Source: Glandiceps talaboti
Taxonomy: Eukaryota > Hemichordata > Enteropneusta > Spengelidae
Length of the DNA: 64,000 nt
Direction: 5' to 3'
Assembly (NCBI RefSeq): GCF_964340395.1
Contig: NC_135555.1
Span: 3,513,501-3,577,500 of the forward strand
Shown here: piece after piece, positions 61,709 to 64,000 of the stretch
How positions within the stretch are numbered: the stretch's first letter is position 1
Layout: every line of letters starts with the position of its first letter
Program-made: the position numbers and the translations under genes
Notes under the pieces: model-generated
The model's input: the letters and a program-made list of their open reading frames with translations, nothing else
Told to the model about the DNA's origin: nothing
The model's database searches: none

Positions 61709-62157
61709 TTCTTTCGTGGAGAGGATCGTAGCGCGTATAGAGTCTGGACTATCTTTTGGGTGTATATGGCGTAAATGTTAATAATCAAGTCATTGATTTA
61801 TGAATTTATGTTCAATTTAAGTCTGGAGCCAATGCTAATACTTGTAACTTTGAACCCGTCAGTAAATCATAGCTGTTTGGTCTATCATGACTGGAGCAAG
61901 TGACGTCAGAATCAGGAAATTTCATATGTGCAATTGTAGAGATTTACATGGCATTTCAGTGATTTAGTGTCTATACACTGACGCATCTATACGTTGTTTT
62001 TTTTTCTGTTATGAAGATAATGTCGTATTTAAAAACACGGAGTTACTCTAAACGAGTCGTTGTTGGAGAAAGTCGGGTATAGAATACTTCAAGCACTGGG
62101 TAATCTCGTCAACACTATGGGTAATCTCGTCTCCCATTGTGATAATACAGTAGGTTT

Positions 62158-62288
62158 TTATAGGTTGTTGAATTCACTTATACCACAGGCGACTTCGTTA
62201 TCGTCCTGGTCTACTAGCCACGCTCTGCTGTAGAAAATACCCTGGAATGGCAAGAGTGATATTTTAGTTACATATACATCGAAACGTG
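62158..62288 (-). CDS. ML-domain protein, last exon
   Basis: The acceptor TTGCCCCAG ends at 62289. The two leading bases complete the Ala codon left by the previous exon. 42 codons follow and the stop is TAA at 62158-62160. The GIFYSRAWLVDQDDNEVACG stretch is the strongest family signature in the window. Confidence 0.83.
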
Positions 62289-63210
62289 CTGGGGCAAATT
62301 GCGACAGTTTCAAACAAATCGAATATGAACTTGGCGGTCAAGGTAGAGATACAGGAGGAACTATATACGGTCAAGGGTATGAACCGAGGGTTTTATTTTC
62401 AGAAAAATGATAAGATTTGAAAACGGTAAAGAGAGGTGAAGTTCAAGTTTGCACTATCTACTGTCTAATTAGTTTGTCTGAACTTCGCCACAGACAGAGG
62501 GTCGAGTAGCATGCAGTGCAATATGTGGAGAGGTCAAGAGAACCCAAATACAGAAACTGTTGGTTTGTAAATATCAATACATATCGGGTAGGAGTCCGTC
62601 TTTATTATTAACTGTATGTGATATAGGTTAGATAACTAATATGACTAGGTCACAAACCCACTGGAAAAAACTTGATGACAGAGAAATAAAGCTTTATGAT
62701 ATATTTTGAGTTGAAAATTAACATTGTGAAAAAAGAAATGGAAATACCTTTGGAACGTATGCTGGAACATGTACCTCGGTATCGTAATATTGTGGACCTA
62801 AAAATAACCAGCAACAAAATTTCGGAAGTTAAAAATATTAAATGTGTGACATTTCAATTTTATAATCACGGAAGGATAATACCCATACGCTGTTAGTAGA
62901 TCACTTATGACGTGGTGGTTGTTGTAGTTGGTGGTGGTGGTGATGATGGTGGCGGTGGTGGTGGTACTGGTGGTGGTGGTGGTGATGATGATGATGATGG
63001 TAGTGATGATAGTAGTGATTGTGGTGGTGGGGGTGGTGGTGGTGGTAGTGATGATGGTAGTAGTGATGGTAGTGGTGATGATGGTGGTGATGAGGGTGGT
63101 GGAGATGGTGGTTGCCCGGGTGGTTGTAGTAATGACAGCAATGGTGGTGGTGATGGTGGTGACGGGAGTGGTGGTTTTGGTGATGATGTTGGTGGTGGTG
63201 ATTGTGGTAA

Positions 63211-63283
<73 letters not shown>

Positions 63284-63862
63284 TATGACGGCAATGGTAG
63301 TGATGATGAAGGTGGTGACGAGGGTGATGGTGATGGTAGTAGTAGTCATGACGGCGACTGTGATGGTGGTGGTGTGATCTTAATACTCTCGTTGTTTGGT
63401 GGTGGTGGTGGTGATGGTGATGGTGGTGGTGGTGATTGTGGTAGTAGTAGTGGTAGTTATGACGGCAATGGTGATGGTGGTGATGATGAAGGTGGTGACG
63501 AGGGTGATGGTGATGGTAGTAGTAGTTATGACGGCGACTGTGATAGTGATGGTGGTGGTAGTGGTGGTGTGATGATCTTAATGCTCTCGTTGTTTGGTGG
63601 TGGTGGTGTTCTTGTTGTTCAGTTTGTTATTTATTGATATTATGGTAACGTTATTTTTCTGAACTGTCTTGTAGCCGACCATCTCCATTCATAAATGTTG
63701 TTATTTATGACCATTGTAACAAATATTTGATGAACTCACCTGCTGGGAGTGGACAGACAAACAACTCAGGATCCACTGTGCATAAATCAAACTTGTTACT
63801 GTACAATTCCATGTTGTCGTACTTTACACTCATATGAATCGTACCGTACTCGATATCATAGG
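62158..63862 (-). CDS. ML-domain (MD-2-related lipid-recognition) protein, C-terminal two exons
   Basis: ML proteins are small secreted or lysosomal beta-sandwich proteins that bind lipids (NPC2, MD-2, GM2 activator, phosphatidylglycerol/phosphatidylinositol transfer proteins). Exons 63862-63740 and 62288-62158 join in phase 1 to give 83 residues plus stop. The first encodes YDIEYGTIHMSVKYDNMELY, then SNKFDLCTVDPELFVCPLPA, with the ML-type DLC..CPL cysteines. The second encodes RFDVYVTKISLLPFQGIFYS, then RAWLVDQDDNEVACGISEFN and NL, with the G-x-[FY]-x-x-[RT]-x-W/V-D-Q-D and final Cys typical of the last strands. The signal peptide and N-terminal half must lie beyond the right edge. The pattern is closest to PG/PI-transfer-protein-like ML members; the exact subfamily is not determined. 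Confidence 0.82.
62289..63739 (-). other. ML-domain gene intron with large trinucleotide repeat
   Basis: A 1.45-kb intron with consensus ends. About half is the GGT/GAT/AGT repeat. The remaining 62.3-62.9 kb holds nothing recognisable. Confidence 0.8.
62912..63640. repeat. Compound trinucleotide repeat (GGT/GAT/AGT)
   Basis: Composed almost entirely of GGT, GAT and GAC triplets, with an AGT run of about 27 units at 63208-63280. A larger unit (GTTATGACGGCAATGG..GATGATGAAGGTGGTGACGA) is duplicated near 63280 and 63455. It is open in several frames on both strands because the repeat is a triplet. Confidence 0.95.
63740..63862 (-). CDS. ML-domain protein, penultimate exon
   Basis: The acceptor TTTTCTCTTTCAG (ending at 63863 on the minus strand) and the donor GTGAGT (starting at 63739) bound 123 bases. 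It enters in phase 1 and leaves in phase 1. Forty complete codons run open, including two cysteines spaced as in ML domains. Confidence 0.82.
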
Positions 63863-64000
63863 CTGAAAGAGAAAACGTATTTCAATTACTACGGATATCG
63901 GACAACTAAAAAACCGTTCAATGTGAATCTGGTTTTAAAATATCGAAATTGCACCATTTTTGTATCATTTACACAAAACATTTCCACTGTCACGTATTAA
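63863..64000 (-). other. Upstream intron of the ML-domain gene
   Basis: A polypyrimidine tract and acceptor lie immediately upstream (minus strand) of the exon at 63862. No further exon is visible before the window ends. Confidence 0.6.

Larger units (their letters stand above)
52700..62157. other. Largely intergenic stretch
   Basis: Contains three copies of a dispersed repeat, a 54-bp tandem repeat, a CpG-richer patch around 55.2-56.5 kb, candidate plus-strand exons (56179-56311, 56373-56490, 61429-61540), a 60-base hairpin, a 112-bp MITE and a CTGT microsatellite. No protein family was recognised in it. Confidence 0.55.

Noticed and set aside
62912-63637. Long open frames on both strands (Gly/Asp/Ser, poly-Val, poly-Thr)
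   Set aside because: They arise from a GGT/GAT/AGT triplet array inside an intron of the ML-domain gene; composition is purely repetitive.
63749-64000. 83-codon plus-strand open frame at the right edge
   Set aside because: Antisense shadow of the ML-domain exon 63740-63862 and its acceptor.

Overview
The window is animal nuclear DNA. It is AT-rich, mostly non-coding and dense in repeats. Coding exons of about 90 to 900 bases are bounded by GT/AG splice sites and separated by long introns. No bacterial, organellar or viral gene block is present. The proteins are clearly metazoan: syntrophin, the mitochondrial malonyl-CoA synthetase ACSF3, TRIQK and an ML-domain lipid-binding protein. Divergence from the vertebrate versions, tRNA-headed SINEs and many short foldback elements suggest a marine invertebrate (for example a hemichordate or lophotrochozoan). 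The phylum cannot be settled from the sequence alone.

Layout. (1) Positions 1-40.6 kb, plus strand: the 3' two thirds of a beta-type syntrophin gene. Five coding exons (21874-22280, 23966-24108, 37561-37760, 38111-38310, 39136-39228) encode the second half of PH1, then PH2 and the syntrophin-unique C-terminus. The PDZ-encoding 5' part lies off the left edge, so most or all of 1-21.9 kb is probably one long intron. It holds a LINE 3' end, two SINEs and several tandem repeats. The 13.4-kb intron 24109-37560 carries an 18-unit satellite of 120-121 bp, a 41-bp minisatellite and two large foldback elements. (2) 40.6-44.5 kb: intergenic DNA between two convergent genes, with small inverted-repeat elements. 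(3) 45.06-50.6 kb, minus strand: a complete ACSF3 gene of five coding exons (597 aa) with a probable non-coding first exon. Its first coding intron contains a 5'-truncated LINE reverse-transcriptase fragment bounded by perfect 21-bp direct repeats. (4) 51.9-52.7 kb, plus strand: TRIQK, a two-exon 81-aa single-pass membrane protein, head to head with ACSF3. (5) 52.7-62.1 kb: mostly intergenic, with a CpG-richer patch near 55.2-56.5 kb, candidate plus-strand exons (56179-56490 and 61429-61540), a short hairpin and a small MITE with 8-bp target duplications. (6) 62158-63862, minus strand: the last two coding exons of an ML-domain lipid-binding protein gene that continues off the right edge. A 0.7-kb GGT/GAT/AGT repeat lies in its intron.

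The genes are unrelated housekeeping or structural loci and do not form a pathway. The main non-routine content is the ML-domain gene (its exons are too short to stand out as ORFs), the loss of two of the three signature motifs in TRIQK, several structurally defined mobile elements, and the satellite inside the syntrophin gene.
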